Below are positions 16,719 to 25,219 of a DNA stretch of 27,872 bases, one piece after another. How positions within the stretch are numbered: position 1 is the stretch's first letter; each line of letters begins with the position of its first letter. A program made the translations under genes and the position numbers. The notes beneath the pieces were generated by a model. It was not told the origin of the DNA, did no database searches, and saw only the letters and a program-made list of their open reading frames with translations. This DNA is from CAZAGT01 sp964484515 (GTDB lineage Bacteria; Desulfobacterota; DSM-4660; Desulfatiglandales; HGW-15). The stretch is from the NCBI GenBank assembly GCA_964484515.1, contig CAZAGT010000018.1, positions 1 through 27,872 of the forward strand, written 5' to 3'.

Positions 16719-19346
16719 CTAGCTCGCGGCGAGTGTTTCATCTTCCTCCCGCTGCTCCTGGGGACCTTCAGATTGGATTTGCAGCCCCTCCTCTTCCGAG
16801 TAGCTGATCCTGATCGTCTGCCCGCGGACCGCCTCCGCCGCAATCAGCATCCGCGCCACCGGTGACAGCACCCGCCGCTGCAGCGTCCGCTCGACCGGGC
16901 GGGCGCCGTAGGCCGGATCGTACGACTCCTTGGCCAGAAATGCGGTGGCCGCGGGCTCGACCTCGAGCTTGACCCCATGCTCCTCCTCAAGCTTTTGACG
17001 GAGGCCATCGAAGTTCCTGGTGACGATGTGCTCGAGGATGTCCTCCCCCAACGAGTTGAAGCAGATCACGTCGTCCAGCCGGTTGAAGAGCTCGGGCCGC
17101 AGGGTGGCCTCGACGACCTCCAGGATGATCTTGCCCCTCTCCTCGGGATCGTCGGTCCTGGCATTGGCCTCGCGCACGCCCAGGTTGGAGGTGAAGATGA
17201 CCATGGCGTTCGAGAAATCACAGAAGCGCCCCTGGGCATCCGTCAACCGGCCCTCGCCCAGCGCTCCGAGCAGGAGATCGAGCACCTCGGGATGGGCCTT
17301 TTCTACCTCGTCGAAAAGGACCACCGAATAGGGCTGCCGCCGCACCCGCTCGGTCAAGAACCCCCCCTCCTCGTAGCCGACCAATCCGGGCCGTGACCCG
17401 ATCAGCCCTGATACGGAGTAGCTCTCCTTGTACTCGGCCATGTCGATGCGGGTCAGGGCGTCATCATCGTCGAAGAGGGCCTCGGCCAGGGCCTTGGCCA
17501 TTTCCGTCTTACCCACGCCGGTCGGTCCCACAAAGAGGAAAGAGGCCGGTCGTTTTGTGCGTCGCAGATCGGTCCGCATTTGGCGGGCGGCGTTGGCTAC
17601 GACGTCGATGACCTGGGGCTGACCAAAGACCCGCTGTCCCATCCGTTTCTCGAGCTTGAGCAGCCGCTCGCGCTCGGACTCGAGCAAACGGGCCACGGGG
17701 ATACGGGCACGGCGGGCCACGACTGCGGCGATATCCTCCTTGCGAACCTCCTGGGGCACCAGGCTGCCCTCCCTTTCGATCTGGTCAACCTCCTCCTGGA
17801 GGTCGGCCAGCTGCTGGTCCAGGTACTTCAAGGCGCCATAGCGGATCTCTGCGGCCCCGCTGATGTCACCCCGCGACTCGGCCGCTTCCAGCGCCAGCTG
17901 CTGCTCCTCGATCGCCTGCTTGGTCTTCTGAAGATTGGAGATCGAATCGCGCTCTTTCTGCCAGCGCTGTTTGAGCTCTCCCAGTCGCGCCTGGAGCCCC
18001 TCCGCCTCCTGCTCCGCATCTCGCAGGCGCTCGATGTCCACCTCCTCTTTGCGCAAGGAATCGATCTCCCCCTGCACCCTGATGAGGTCTCGCTCCATTC
18101 CGTCGATGGCATAGGGTTTGGACTCCAGCTGCATTCGGATCCGGGCGGTCGCCTCGTCGATCACGTCAATCGCCTTGTCGGGCAGGAAGCGATCGCGGAG
18201 GTAGCGCCGCGAGAGCTTGACCGAGGCCTCTAGGCTCTCCTCGGTGAGACGCACGCCGTGGTGGGCCTCGTAACGCTGCCGGATGCCGCGCAGGATATCG
18301 AGCGTGGCCTCGTCGTCCGGCTCCTCCACATCGACCCGTTCGAAGCGCCTTGCCAGGGGCTTATCCTTCTCGATCCGTTCGCGGTATTCATCGTAGGTCG
18401 TGGCCCCGACGCACCGCAGCTCGCCGCGGGCCAGGGCGGGCTTGAGGATATTGGCCGCATCCAGGCCCCCGGCCGTGCCGCCGGCCCCCACCAGGGTGTG
18501 CAGCTCATCTAGAAACAGGATGACTTCACCCTCCCGGGAACTCACCTCGTCCACCACACCCTTGATCCGCTCCTCAAACTCGCCCCGGTATTTGGCGCCC
18601 GCCACCAGCGACGCCAGGTCCAGCGAAAAGACACGGCAGCCCTTGAGGGAATCGGGCGCATCCCCGGCCACGATCCGCTGGGCCAGCCCTTCCACGATGG
18701 CCGTCTTGCCCGTCCCGGCATCACCCACCAGGACCGGGTTGTTCTTAGACTTGCGCAGCAAGGTCTGCATCACCGTGCGTACCTCTCTATCGCGACCGAT
18801 GACCGGCATATACTTGCCCTGGCGGGCCAGCTCGCACATATCCCGCCCGAAACGCTCAAGCATGGCGCCCGGGCGCGCCTCCGCCTGCTTACCGAGGACC
18901 TCACCCACGGAGGCCTGGGCCTGGGCCGTCTTTCGAACGGCCTCCGTATTCAGGCCCGCGTCCGCCAGCGCTGCCCGCAGCTTCTGATCGCCGCCTTCCA
19001 ACACCGCCGTGAGCAGGTCGACCGGCTCGACCAGCTTGGAGCCGCGCCGATCCGCAACGGCAAAACCGTCGTCAATGACGTCCCGCAACGTCTTGCTCGC
19101 GATCGGCCGCTTACCGGGCTCGAGCTTCCCGACCCGCTCCTCCACCGCCCGGGTGGTGAGGTAGTCCAGTAACGGCCCGCACTGGGCCCCCTGCTTATCC
19201 GCGAGGGCGCGGAGTACGCCGCCGCCGTCGAGCATCACGTGGAAGAGATGGCTGGGCGTGATAAAGGCGTCTCCCCGGCGCTCGGCCAGATGCCGGGCGT
19301 CCTCCAGCGCTTTTTCAACCTCGAGCGAAAACCTGTCAAGTTCCAT
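16719..19346 (-). CDS. tssH: ClpB/ClpV-type AAA+ ATPase (TssH)
   Basis: An 875-residue protein with two AAA+ modules. The N-domain spans 1-150. The first module has Walker A GDAGTGKT (208-215), pore loop KYRG (252-255), Walker B VILFLDE (275-281) and an Arg finger near 333. A coiled-coil middle domain covers about 410-530. The second module has Walker A GPTGVGKT (607-614) and Walker B VVLFDE (675-680). ClpV disassembles contracted sheaths; the location directly after tssK supports that role, although overall it reads much like ClpB. The second pore loop is GLVG (654-657), where the family normally has GYVG. ATG 19346 lies two bases after the tssK stop with GGAGGGG inside the end of tssK, so translation is probably coupled. 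Confidence 0.88.
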   Translation of the reverse strand: MELDRFSLEVEKALEDARHLAERRGDAFITPSHLFHVMLDGGGVLRALADKQGAQCGPLLDYLTTRAVEERVGKLEPGKRPIASKTLRDVIDDGFAVADRRGSKLVEPVDLLTAVLEGGDQKLRAALADAGLNTEAVRKTAQAQASVGEVLGKQAEARPGAMLERFGRDMCELARQGKYMPVIGRDREVRTVMQTLLRKSKNNPVLVGDAGTGKTAIVEGLAQRIVAGDAPDSLKGCRVFSLDLASLVAGAKYRGEFEERIKGVVDEVSSREGEVILFLDELHTLVGAGGTAGGLDAANILKPALARGELRCVGATTYDEYRERIEKDKPLARRFERVDVEEPDDEATLDILRGIRQRYEAHHGVRLTEESLEASVKLSRRYLRDRFLPDKAIDVIDEATARIRMQLESKPYAIDGMERDLIRVQGEIDSLRKEEVDIERLRDAEQEAEGLQARLGELKQRWQKERDSISNLQKTKQAIEEQQLALEAAESRGDISGAAEIRYGALKYLDQQLADLQEEVDQIEREGSLVPQEVRKEDIAAVVARRARIPVARLLESERERLLKLEKRMGQRVFGQPQVIDVVANAARQMRTDLRRTKRPASFLFVGPTGVGKTEMAKALAEALFDDDDALTRIDMAEYKESYSVSGLIGSRPGLVGYEEGGFLTERVRRQPYSVVLFDEVEKAHPEVLDLLLGALGEGRLTDAQGRFCDFSNAMVIFTSNLGVREANARTDDPEERGKIILEVVEATLRPELFNRLDDVICFNSLGEDILEHIVTRNFDGLRQKLEEEHGVKLEVEPAATAFLAKESYDPAYGARPVERTLQRRVLSPVARMLIAAEAVRGQTIRISYSEEEGLQIQSEGPQEQREEDETLAAS

Positions 19347-19348
19347 GA

Positions 19349-21010
19349 CTAATCCCCTCCAATCGGCTTAAACCCCCTTCGTTTAGGTCTTGGTGGCTCC
19401 CGCCTCTCTAGTCGTCGTCTGTCGTCCCTTTCCTTCTCGCGACGCAGCCGGTCTTTGTCCCGTGCCGGGTCTTCAGGTTCCCCCGCCACGTCTCGCTGCC
19501 GAAGGTCCCTGCCCCGCTGCAAGAACTTGCGTTCGTAGAGCATGCAGCTCTTTATCTGCCAGCTCGCATTCAAGATGACGCGCAGGTCAAAGATCGTGTG
19601 CACCTCGGCCGGTACGTCGAAATCGATCGCGAAATTGAGCTGGCCCGGGATGTCGCAGACCGCCTTCCCGTAGATCGGCGCGTTGGACTGACCGGCGCCG
19701 ACGTTCACCTTGATCTCGGCCCCCAGGTTGGCTCCCGGCTCGAGGCCTATCCCGGGTTGGCCGATCAGGACCAGGCGGTAGGTCTGGCGTCCCTCCAGCT
19801 TCAGGGGGGCGAACACGAGGGTCTGTTCCTCCCGAAACAGTTGCGGGTGGGCTGGCCGCACCTTACTCTGGTAAAGGTGCTCGGTCTGGCGGTCGAAGAA
19901 GAAGGTGAGGGCCTCCAGTGCCGGGCTCAACCTGAAGTCCAGGTACTTGCCCTCGAGCGCCTCCTCCAAGCGGCGGAGCCGCGACAGGCCGCGTTCGATC
20001 CGCCCCACGTCCACGCTGAGATCATCATGGATCGTCAGTTCGCGGCTGGTCTGAAGGGTCTGGTGTTCCTGGTCGAGGAGCGAGTCAAACTCCGTCTCCA
20101 CTTCCACGGCCAGCTGGCGGAAGTAGTTCTGGGTCGGCGGACTGAGGTCAAGATAGACGGCCGCGCTGCGTACGGCCCGGTACAGCTCCTGAAAGAACCG
20201 TTGCGGCGACTGTGTCAGATCCATCGTGTTATAGGCGCAGCTCTCCAGCGCGGCCACCATCTGCCCGACAAAGCGGAGCGTCTCCTCGTCTCCGGCCGTG
20301 GGGATGCCCCGCGGCTCCAACATGCTGATGTATTCAATGATCCCCTTGTGGAGCCCCGAGTAACGGTCCGCCAACCGGGCGAGTTGCTCGTTCAGCCGCT
20401 GGCCGGCCCTGGTCAGCTCGCTGTGGCCCACCATGGTGGTACACACCGGGATGAACCCGCCCACCTTTTCGAAGCGCAGGGTCTGGTCGGAACGTCGCAG
20501 CTGGCAGACCTGGAGACTGTGGGGCTCATCCCCGGCCCCGATGCCCACCTTCACCTGATAGAGCCGCCGGCGCGACGACTTCATCTGGGGGTTGTTGGGG
20601 TCGTCGGTGACCTCCTCCGGGACCTTCTGGTGCGGCTCGCAGACCACGTAGACCCCCAGCTCAGCGTTCTCCCCCAGCTCCTGTTTGGGGATCGACACCT
20701 CCACGGGCTGCGAGGGGTCGATATCGATGATGTCACCGGATGGGCTGAGGCCCCGGCACTGGCTCACCGCCACCTTGAGGGACGTCTCGTCCTCGTGCAG
20801 ATCGACGATCGGGTCGTGTTTGGCCGCGCCGCGCTCGGCTGAGGCCACCCGTGGGCCGGCCCCGACCAGACCGTGCGCGTTCGTGGCGAACCTCAGCAGC
20901 CACAGAAGACCGGAATCGATGTAACGTTCCTGCCTCTCAAAGTGCTCCGGGGTCAGGAGCATGCCGTATTCCCAGTTGACCGAGCGTAGATCGATGTCGT
21001 TCTCGTTCAT
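19349..21010 (-). CDS. tssK: TssK baseplate subunit
   Basis: A 553-residue cytoplasmic protein. The N-terminal hallmark of TssK is clear at 11-27 and beyond: VNWEYGMLLTPEHFERQERY. In T6SS, TssK trimers link the TssF/TssG wedge to the membrane complex. The protein is about 100 residues longer than usual, chiefly because of a highly charged Arg/Glu/Asp tail from about residue 500 to 553 that is probably disordered. The gene starts 14 bp after the zinc-ribbon gene, and AAGAAAGGGA lies before ATG 21010. It is followed without a gap by the ClpB/ClpV gene, so the two surely form one unit. Confidence 0.88.
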   Translation of the reverse strand: MNENDIDLRSVNWEYGMLLTPEHFERQERYIDSGLLWLLRFATNAHGLVGAGPRVASAERGAAKHDPIVDLHEDETSLKVAVSQCRGLSPSGDIIDIDPSQPVEVSIPKQELGENAELGVYVVCEPHQKVPEEVTDDPNNPQMKSSRRRLYQVKVGIGAGDEPHSLQVCQLRRSDQTLRFEKVGGFIPVCTTMVGHSELTRAGQRLNEQLARLADRYSGLHKGIIEYISMLEPRGIPTAGDEETLRFVGQMVAALESCAYNTMDLTQSPQRFFQELYRAVRSAAVYLDLSPPTQNYFRQLAVEVETEFDSLLDQEHQTLQTSRELTIHDDLSVDVGRIERGLSRLRRLEEALEGKYLDFRLSPALEALTFFFDRQTEHLYQSKVRPAHPQLFREEQTLVFAPLKLEGRQTYRLVLIGQPGIGLEPGANLGAEIKVNVGAGQSNAPIYGKAVCDIPGQLNFAIDFDVPAEVHTIFDLRVILNASWQIKSCMLYERKFLQRGRDLRQRDVAGEPEDPARDKDRLRREKERDDRRRLERREPPRPKRRGFKPIGGD

Positions 21011-21024
21011 CAGCAGTCCCTTTC

Positions 21025-21225
21025 TTATCGTTCAAGCACGAATTCATGTCCGCAATCCTTGCACTTGACCTTCTTGGGATCCCCTTCCATCGTTCGGATC
21101 GAGCCGAGGAACTCATGCCGGTCCTGACTCAACCAACCCCGGGTGTGGCTGACCACCTTTCCCTGGGCCCCGCACTCCGGGCAGTCTACGAATTGGGTGG
21201 AAGGACGTACGATTTTTCGATCCAT
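21025..21225 (-). CDS. Small zinc-ribbon protein in the T6SS-like operon
   Basis: A 66-residue protein with two CxxC knuckles: CPEC (15-18) and CKDC (55-58), ending in GHEFVLER. This is a single zinc ribbon. No canonical T6SS core component looks like this. It could be a regulator, chaperone or structural add-on for the neighbouring TssK. GGGAG lies nine bases before ATG 21225. It lies between tssG and tssK with a 14-bp spacing to tssK, so co-expression with the baseplate genes is very likely. Confidence 0.75.
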   Translation of the reverse strand: MDRKIVRPSTQFVDCPECGAQGKVVSHTRGWLSQDRHEFLGSIRTMEGDPKKVKCKDCGHEFVLER

Positions 21226-21272
21226 GGTCTCAGTCTCCCTGGAGAGGGTGAAAGGAGAAGGAAAATACTCAT

Positions 21273-21304
21273 CACGAAAGCACGAAAGTACGAAGACACG
21301 AAAA
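21273..21304. repeat. Tandem 8-mer repeat, four units
   Basis: CACGAAAG (21273), CACGAAAG (21281), TACGAAGA (21289), CACGAAAA (21297). It lies in the 224-bp gap between tssG and the zinc-ribbon gene. Confidence 0.75.
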
Positions 21305-21370
21305 TGTGAATCACCACGTCTCAGTCCCTAATCAAACCGATCCAAGAATCTAAGGCACTTCTTAAACTTT

Positions 21371-21446
21371 AGGTCACTTTAGTCATTTTAGTCACTTATT
21401 CTCACTTTAGCTCACTTTAGACACTCTAGTCACTTTAGCTCACTTC
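21371..21446. repeat. Degenerate tandem repeat, about eight units of CACTTTAG
   Basis: CACTTTAG-type units recur every 8-11 bases, with two perfect adjacent copies of CTCACTTTAG at 21401-21410 and 21411-21420. The array ends four bases before the tssG stop codon, so on the minus strand it is transcribed as the first part of the tssG downstream region. Confidence 0.75.
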
Positions 21447-21449
21447 CTC

Positions 21450-22457
21450 CTACCCCTTTCCAATGTGCGCGTTGACGCCTAGGACGGAGTTCTCCTGCTC
21501 GTTCCCCAGCCGAGGCGCACGGCTCGCGTCGCCCACCAGCCATCGGATCGTTGACACCGCGTGATAGGGGAGCAGGAGATCGAGCACCTGTCTCAGCCGC
21601 CGCTCGCCGGGTTCCGTGCGGTACTCCCGGTAGACCGCCAGTGTGACAGGTCCCAGGATGATGTCCATCGCCGCTTCATCGTCCATCCCATCACCAATGA
21701 CGAGGTCCGCCCCCAGGCGGCTGGCGCGTTCTCCCAGGCGGGATTGCTCCTCCGGGGCCAGGGGCGTGCGCCGCGGCCGCCGCGTGATCCCGTATACGTC
21801 CAGGCGCAGCAACACCTGGGGGGCCCGCCGCAACCCCGCTTCCCGGCCCGCCAGCCGGTTCAGGCAGGGCAGGAGCACGGCCAGCTCGTACCACCTCTCA
21901 CGCGGCCAGTCTTCGGGGTCGATCCCAAAGAGGCGAATCCAGCGGGCACAACCCGGCCGGTTTTCCGGCCGTACGTCAAAGTACAAGCCGCCCTGCCGAA
22001 CCGTGTAGGCCGCCTTCTCGACCGGGTCGTCAAACAGCAGGACCAGGTCATCGGCCCCGGGCTCCCGCCTGCTTCCCCCTTCATGCATCCCGGTCGGGAG
22101 ATAGTAGAAGGCGTTGTCGCCTTCCACGGTCAGCTCAACGGCCACGTCGCCGGTGAGGGGGACTCCCGGCGCCGGCCGCTGCTGGACGATCCGACCCTTG
22201 CTATAGCCCCGCCCGGCCTTCCTGATGGTAATCCGCTCCGCCCCGATGCCGGCGCGGGTCAGGTCGGTCAGGGCCGAGTCCACCGTGTGATAAAAGCCGT
22301 GCCGGGGCCGGCTCAGGTCGGGCATCACGGGCGTTACCGGTCGGGGTTCGACCGCCGCCATTTCCCGCTCCGCTGCCTCCGGCTCGGCTTGCGGTTCGGC
22401 AGCATCCGGGACCAGGAACTCGGCAACGCAGACCTGTTGGTCCTCTCTTATATCCAT
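21450..22457 (-). CDS. tssG: TssG-like baseplate protein with a PASTA-like domain
   Basis: A 335-residue protein. The C-terminal half has a TssG layout: RLG-ADLVIGDGMDDEAAMDIILGP (248-270), VYREYRTEPG, a helix VLDLLLPYHA (291-300) and the closing motif SVLGVNAHIG (324-333), like the LGWNTWLG end of TssG. TssG joins TssF in the baseplate wedge. Residues 52-113 instead resemble a PASTA domain, with the pattern ITIRKAGRGYSKGRIVQQRP followed by PGVPLTGDVAVELTV. PASTA domains usually bind peptidoglycan or muropeptides outside the cytoplasm. The first 50 residues are Pro/Glu-rich. ATG 22457 overlaps the end of tssF by 10 bases, so translation is coupled. Confidence 0.72.
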   Translation of the reverse strand: MDIREDQQVCVAEFLVPDAAEPQAEPEAAEREMAAVEPRPVTPVMPDLSRPRHGFYHTVDSALTDLTRAGIGAERITIRKAGRGYSKGRIVQQRPAPGVPLTGDVAVELTVEGDNAFYYLPTGMHEGGSRREPGADDLVLLFDDPVEKAAYTVRQGGLYFDVRPENRPGCARWIRLFGIDPEDWPRERWYELAVLLPCLNRLAGREAGLRRAPQVLLRLDVYGITRRPRRTPLAPEEQSRLGERASRLGADLVIGDGMDDEAAMDIILGPVTLAVYREYRTEPGERRLRQVLDLLLPYHAVSTIRWLVGDASRAPRLGNEQENSVLGVNAHIGKG

Positions 22458-24151
22458 TCCACGGCCACCTGGATCTCGAGCCCCAGCAGGGCCCGTTCCT
22501 GAAGATGGGCCTCCAGATCGTGCTGGAGCACCTGAGCCTCCTCGTCGGGTGCAGTGAACGAATCCCGCTTCAGCTCGAGCGTGATGAGCTGGACCCGGCG
22601 CAGCCCGTCGGGTGAACGCTTGAGTAAGGGCCGGCTTCTGACCTTCTGTACCTTCGGTTCGTACGCCTTGATGACGGCCTCCAGGTCGGCGCGGGATAGG
22701 ATCCGCTCGCGCGAGAGCAGGATTTCGGAAAACCGCTGACGGGCGCCCTTGAAGGGCTCCTCGTCGGTACCGCCAGCGGCCGCATTCACGTTCCTGATCT
22801 CCATGGTCCGCGGGGTAGCCCGATTCACGAAGGTCGTTAAACCACCGGCACCCACGCTGTCATCGCCCTTGAGCCTCCCGTTTGAGAGCAGCACCCGCAC
22901 GTTGGCATAAGCATCGACCTCACCCCGCATCGTGCGGGCCGGTTCTATCTCCAGGCGTCCCCGACGATAGCCGTAGCGTCCGGTCCGCCTGTCGGCCACT
23001 GGCTGCGATTCGTGGACGTACTCGGTTCCGCGCTCACCCTTGATCGAGAGCGGCCTGACAAAGTGCCGGACCCTCCCGCTGCCGTCGCTGACCGGTATGG
23101 AGCTCCCCACTTCATCGAAACGGATGGTCTGGTTGAGGATCTCGACGTTTGAGGCGGTGGCGCAATGGAGCGCCACCCGATCGATGTCGGCGGCAATCGC
23201 GTCGGCCTCCTGCGGCAGGGCAATTCGAATCCAGGCGCGCTCTCGATCGAACAGTTCCGCCGCGCCGTCCTGGAATATCTGATTCAGAGGCCCTTCCATC
23301 TGCCTGGGGATCCGGGTGAGAAAACGGCGCTCGGGAGGGACCTCCGGGAACAGGAATACGCTCCCCCCGTAGAACCCTTCGGGAAGGTGCGCTTTCCCGC
23401 TCCGGACCTCTGCGCTCCTTTCAGTGTCGCCCACCAGCCACTCCAACCTTCGCACGCCAGCATTACCCGACCGCGAGCGCAGCATGCCCCGGGCCTGGAT
23501 CTCACCGGCCCCATCGAGCAGGCACCAGGTCTCGCGCTGAAGTGCGGTGCGGAGGTATTGCGCCTCGGGCACGAGCTGGAAGTAGATCCCGTGCCGGCCC
23601 AAATGATTGGAGTCTTCTACGTCAATCGCCACGAAGATGGCCGGGCTTCGGCCCAGATCGGCAGGCACCGGGTCAAAGGACGGCCGCGCCGCCTCTACCT
23701 CCTTGGGCAGCTCCACGCCCTGATGGAGTTCGAGGGAACCTTCCTGGAACACGGCCAGCAGGGCGATCCGGGCGGGCGAGACCTCTATCTCCGTATCAAG
23801 GGCAAAGGTGAACTTTTGTTTTGATTTCGCCTCCCCGATCAGCTCGGTACCCTCCTCGAGGAGTTCCCGGCCTTCCTTGAGGGAGAAGCGCACCACGGTC
23901 TGGGCCGGCCGCACCCGGCGCGCCGGCATACCCAGGCCCGTCATCAGCTCGTCCAGCAACGCCTTGGGAATGGTCTCGGCGGCCTGCTCGTAGACGTCTT
24001 CGATCTGAACCGCCAGGGAACGAAACAGGACCTCCAGGATGGGATCGGTCTCCAGGTCGGTGAAGCCGTAGCTCTCTCTCAGCACGCGCCGGAAGTCGTT
24101 CCGCAGCTTGCTGTGGATGTCCCGCATCCGCGGCGGCTGCCACTGTGCCAT
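22448..24151 (-). CDS. tssF: TssF baseplate protein
   Basis: A 567-residue cytoplasmic protein. Residues 13-95 match the TssF opening: a helical region with DPILEVLFRSLAVQIEDVYE, then LLDELMTGLGMPARRVRPAQ leading into a beta strand. The middle is beta-rich and the C-terminus (470-567) is an alpha/beta region with SRADLEAVIKAYEP and a final strand LGLEIQVAVEWI, as in baseplate J/gp6-like proteins. TssF with TssG forms the baseplate wedge. The length is close to the family norm. AAGGAGAAG lies just before ATG 24151. It overlaps tssG by 10 bases and stands downstream of a 1-kb repeat-rich gap, so it may have its own promoter. Confidence 0.82.
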   Translation of the reverse strand: MAQWQPPRMRDIHSKLRNDFRRVLRESYGFTDLETDPILEVLFRSLAVQIEDVYEQAAETIPKALLDELMTGLGMPARRVRPAQTVVRFSLKEGRELLEEGTELIGEAKSKQKFTFALDTEIEVSPARIALLAVFQEGSLELHQGVELPKEVEAARPSFDPVPADLGRSPAIFVAIDVEDSNHLGRHGIYFQLVPEAQYLRTALQRETWCLLDGAGEIQARGMLRSRSGNAGVRRLEWLVGDTERSAEVRSGKAHLPEGFYGGSVFLFPEVPPERRFLTRIPRQMEGPLNQIFQDGAAELFDRERAWIRIALPQEADAIAADIDRVALHCATASNVEILNQTIRFDEVGSSIPVSDGSGRVRHFVRPLSIKGERGTEYVHESQPVADRRTGRYGYRRGRLEIEPARTMRGEVDAYANVRVLLSNGRLKGDDSVGAGGLTTFVNRATPRTMEIRNVNAAAGGTDEEPFKGARQRFSEILLSRERILSRADLEAVIKAYEPKVQKVRSRPLLKRSPDGLRRVQLITLELKRDSFTAPDEEAQVLQHDLEAHLQERALLGLEIQVAVEWI

Positions 24152-24747
24152 GGCTACTTCTCCTTCAACCTGGGGCTACTAATAAGGCCATTGTCATTCA
24201 GACATCAACTCACCGCCCGCTCCCCTTCGACATCGCTTAGGGTCGCTAGAGCCGCGGAGGACGCAGAGAAATTCTTTTGCTTTTCGCTGACCTGCCGTCG
24301 CTAAAGCTATGGCATGGCAGGGATGCCGAAAAGCAAAAAGCAACTTGCCCTTCGGGCAGTACTAATCAACGTCAACGATCTTCTAACTTAAGCACTTGGA
24401 AATACTTATAAATTTTACACTTTCTGCTTGCCATAGGAGATACTTTTTCATGTTTTCCGGCGTCTCAGCGGAAAACATGAAGAAGAACGAACTCCGCGCT
24501 CTTAGCGCCCATTTCTACAATTTAGTAACTATGTCTAAATTGTTTTTACCGCATTAGTAACTCGACCTTCTCATGACCACAGGATCCACTCCCGAGCCCG
24601 CGTCAAGGTGGCGCAAATCACCCTGCTCCTTGTGATCAGCTCGCTTTCGCACAAAGGCCGTAATCCTCCCCTTTGGCAAAAGGGAACCAGAGAGGATTTC
24701 GGAGAAGGTTCTCACCTACAGGCTTTTTAGAAAACCCGTTTAGCATC
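24152..24747. other. Repeat-rich intergenic island between tssF and the antitoxin-like gene
   Basis: No gene is seen on either strand. It holds the composite repeat at 24205-24485 and a nested hairpin at 24663-24697 (ATCCTC pairs with GAGGAT, and CCCTTT with AAAGGG inside). The stretch 24500-24660 holds nothing I can name. I see no convincing promoter for tssF. Confidence 0.5.
24205..24485. repeat. Composite intergenic repeat, related to the one near 3650-3925
   Basis: It begins with CACCGCCCGCTCC and a GGAGGACGCAGAG stretch, then a hairpin of TTGCTTTTCG against CGAAAAGCAA (about 24283-24292/24328-24340) enclosing CCTGCC/GGCAGG. A second hairpin, TCATGTTTTCCG (24448-24459) against 24469-24480, extends to about 17 bp with one mismatch. 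ACCGCCCGCTCC and CTCAGCGGAAAACA are shared with the element at 3599-3925. Confidence 0.65.
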
Positions 24748-24777
24748 TTGACCGGGAAACGGAAGCCGGGCTAATAT
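24748..24777 (+). promoter_or_regulatory. Probable sigma70-type promoter of the antitoxin-like gene
   Basis: TTGACC (24748-24753), 18-base spacer, TAATAT (24772-24777). The predicted transcript would start about 35 bases before the ATG at 24820. Confidence 0.45.
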
Positions 24778-24819
24778 CTATTCATCCAAGCTGGAGCTAC
24801 GCCAAAAGGAGATACGTCC

Positions 24820-25017
24820 ATGCCTACAGATAGCATAAAGCGCGAAGCACATCGGCTGCTCGAAAACCTGCCTGAGACGGCCACATGGGATGACCTGATG
24901 TACCGGATCTATGTTCGACAGGCGATCGAAGCGGGGCTGAAAGACAGCGAGGCCGGCCGAACCCTGGATGTCAAGGAGGTTCGGAAGCAATTGAATCTGT
25001 ATGGTTTGCATGGTTAA
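24820..25017 (+). CDS. Orphan antitoxin-like small protein
   Basis: A 65-residue protein with an excellent ribosome binding site (AAAAGGAGA) before ATG 24820. The pattern ATWDDLMYRIYVRQAIEAGL then SEAGRTLDVKEVRKQ belongs to a widespread family of small proteins often annotated as addiction-module antitoxins, usually beside a RelE/ParE-type toxin. No toxin follows: the only downstream frame (25009 onward) does not look like one. Function is therefore uncertain. It points against the surrounding T6SS-like genes and lies next to a repeat element, which suggests later insertion. Confidence 0.7.
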   Translation: MPTDSIKREAHRLLENLPETATWDDLMYRIYVRQAIEAGLKDSEAGRTLDVKEVRKQLNLYGLHG

Positions 25018-25219
25018 TCCTCGCTGTAATCAGGAAAACCCTCGCAAAGTGATTTCCCTCCGAGAGGCAACTATTTCAGTCATTAGGCTCTGGGGTCGAA
25101 ACCATTTGTTTCCAATTTTCTCGACCCAGGCCTCATCAACAAAGAACTCAGCCTGGCCTCCGTTCCCCTAGAACTGCGGTTGGTGAAATTTGAGAATCCA
25201 TGAAATGCTCAATGACTCT

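Noticed and set aside
19598..20842. Long plus-strand frame of 414 codons opposite tssK
   Set aside because: It is an antisense shadow of a GC-rich gene; the minus-strand product is a recognisable TssK.
21266..21449. CRISPR array
   Set aside because: Units are only 8-11 bases with no unique spacers between them, so these are tandem repeats.
25009..25172. Possible toxin gene overlapping the end of the antitoxin-like gene
   Set aside because: The frame ends after about 53 codons and shows no RelE/ParE, PIN or other toxin features.
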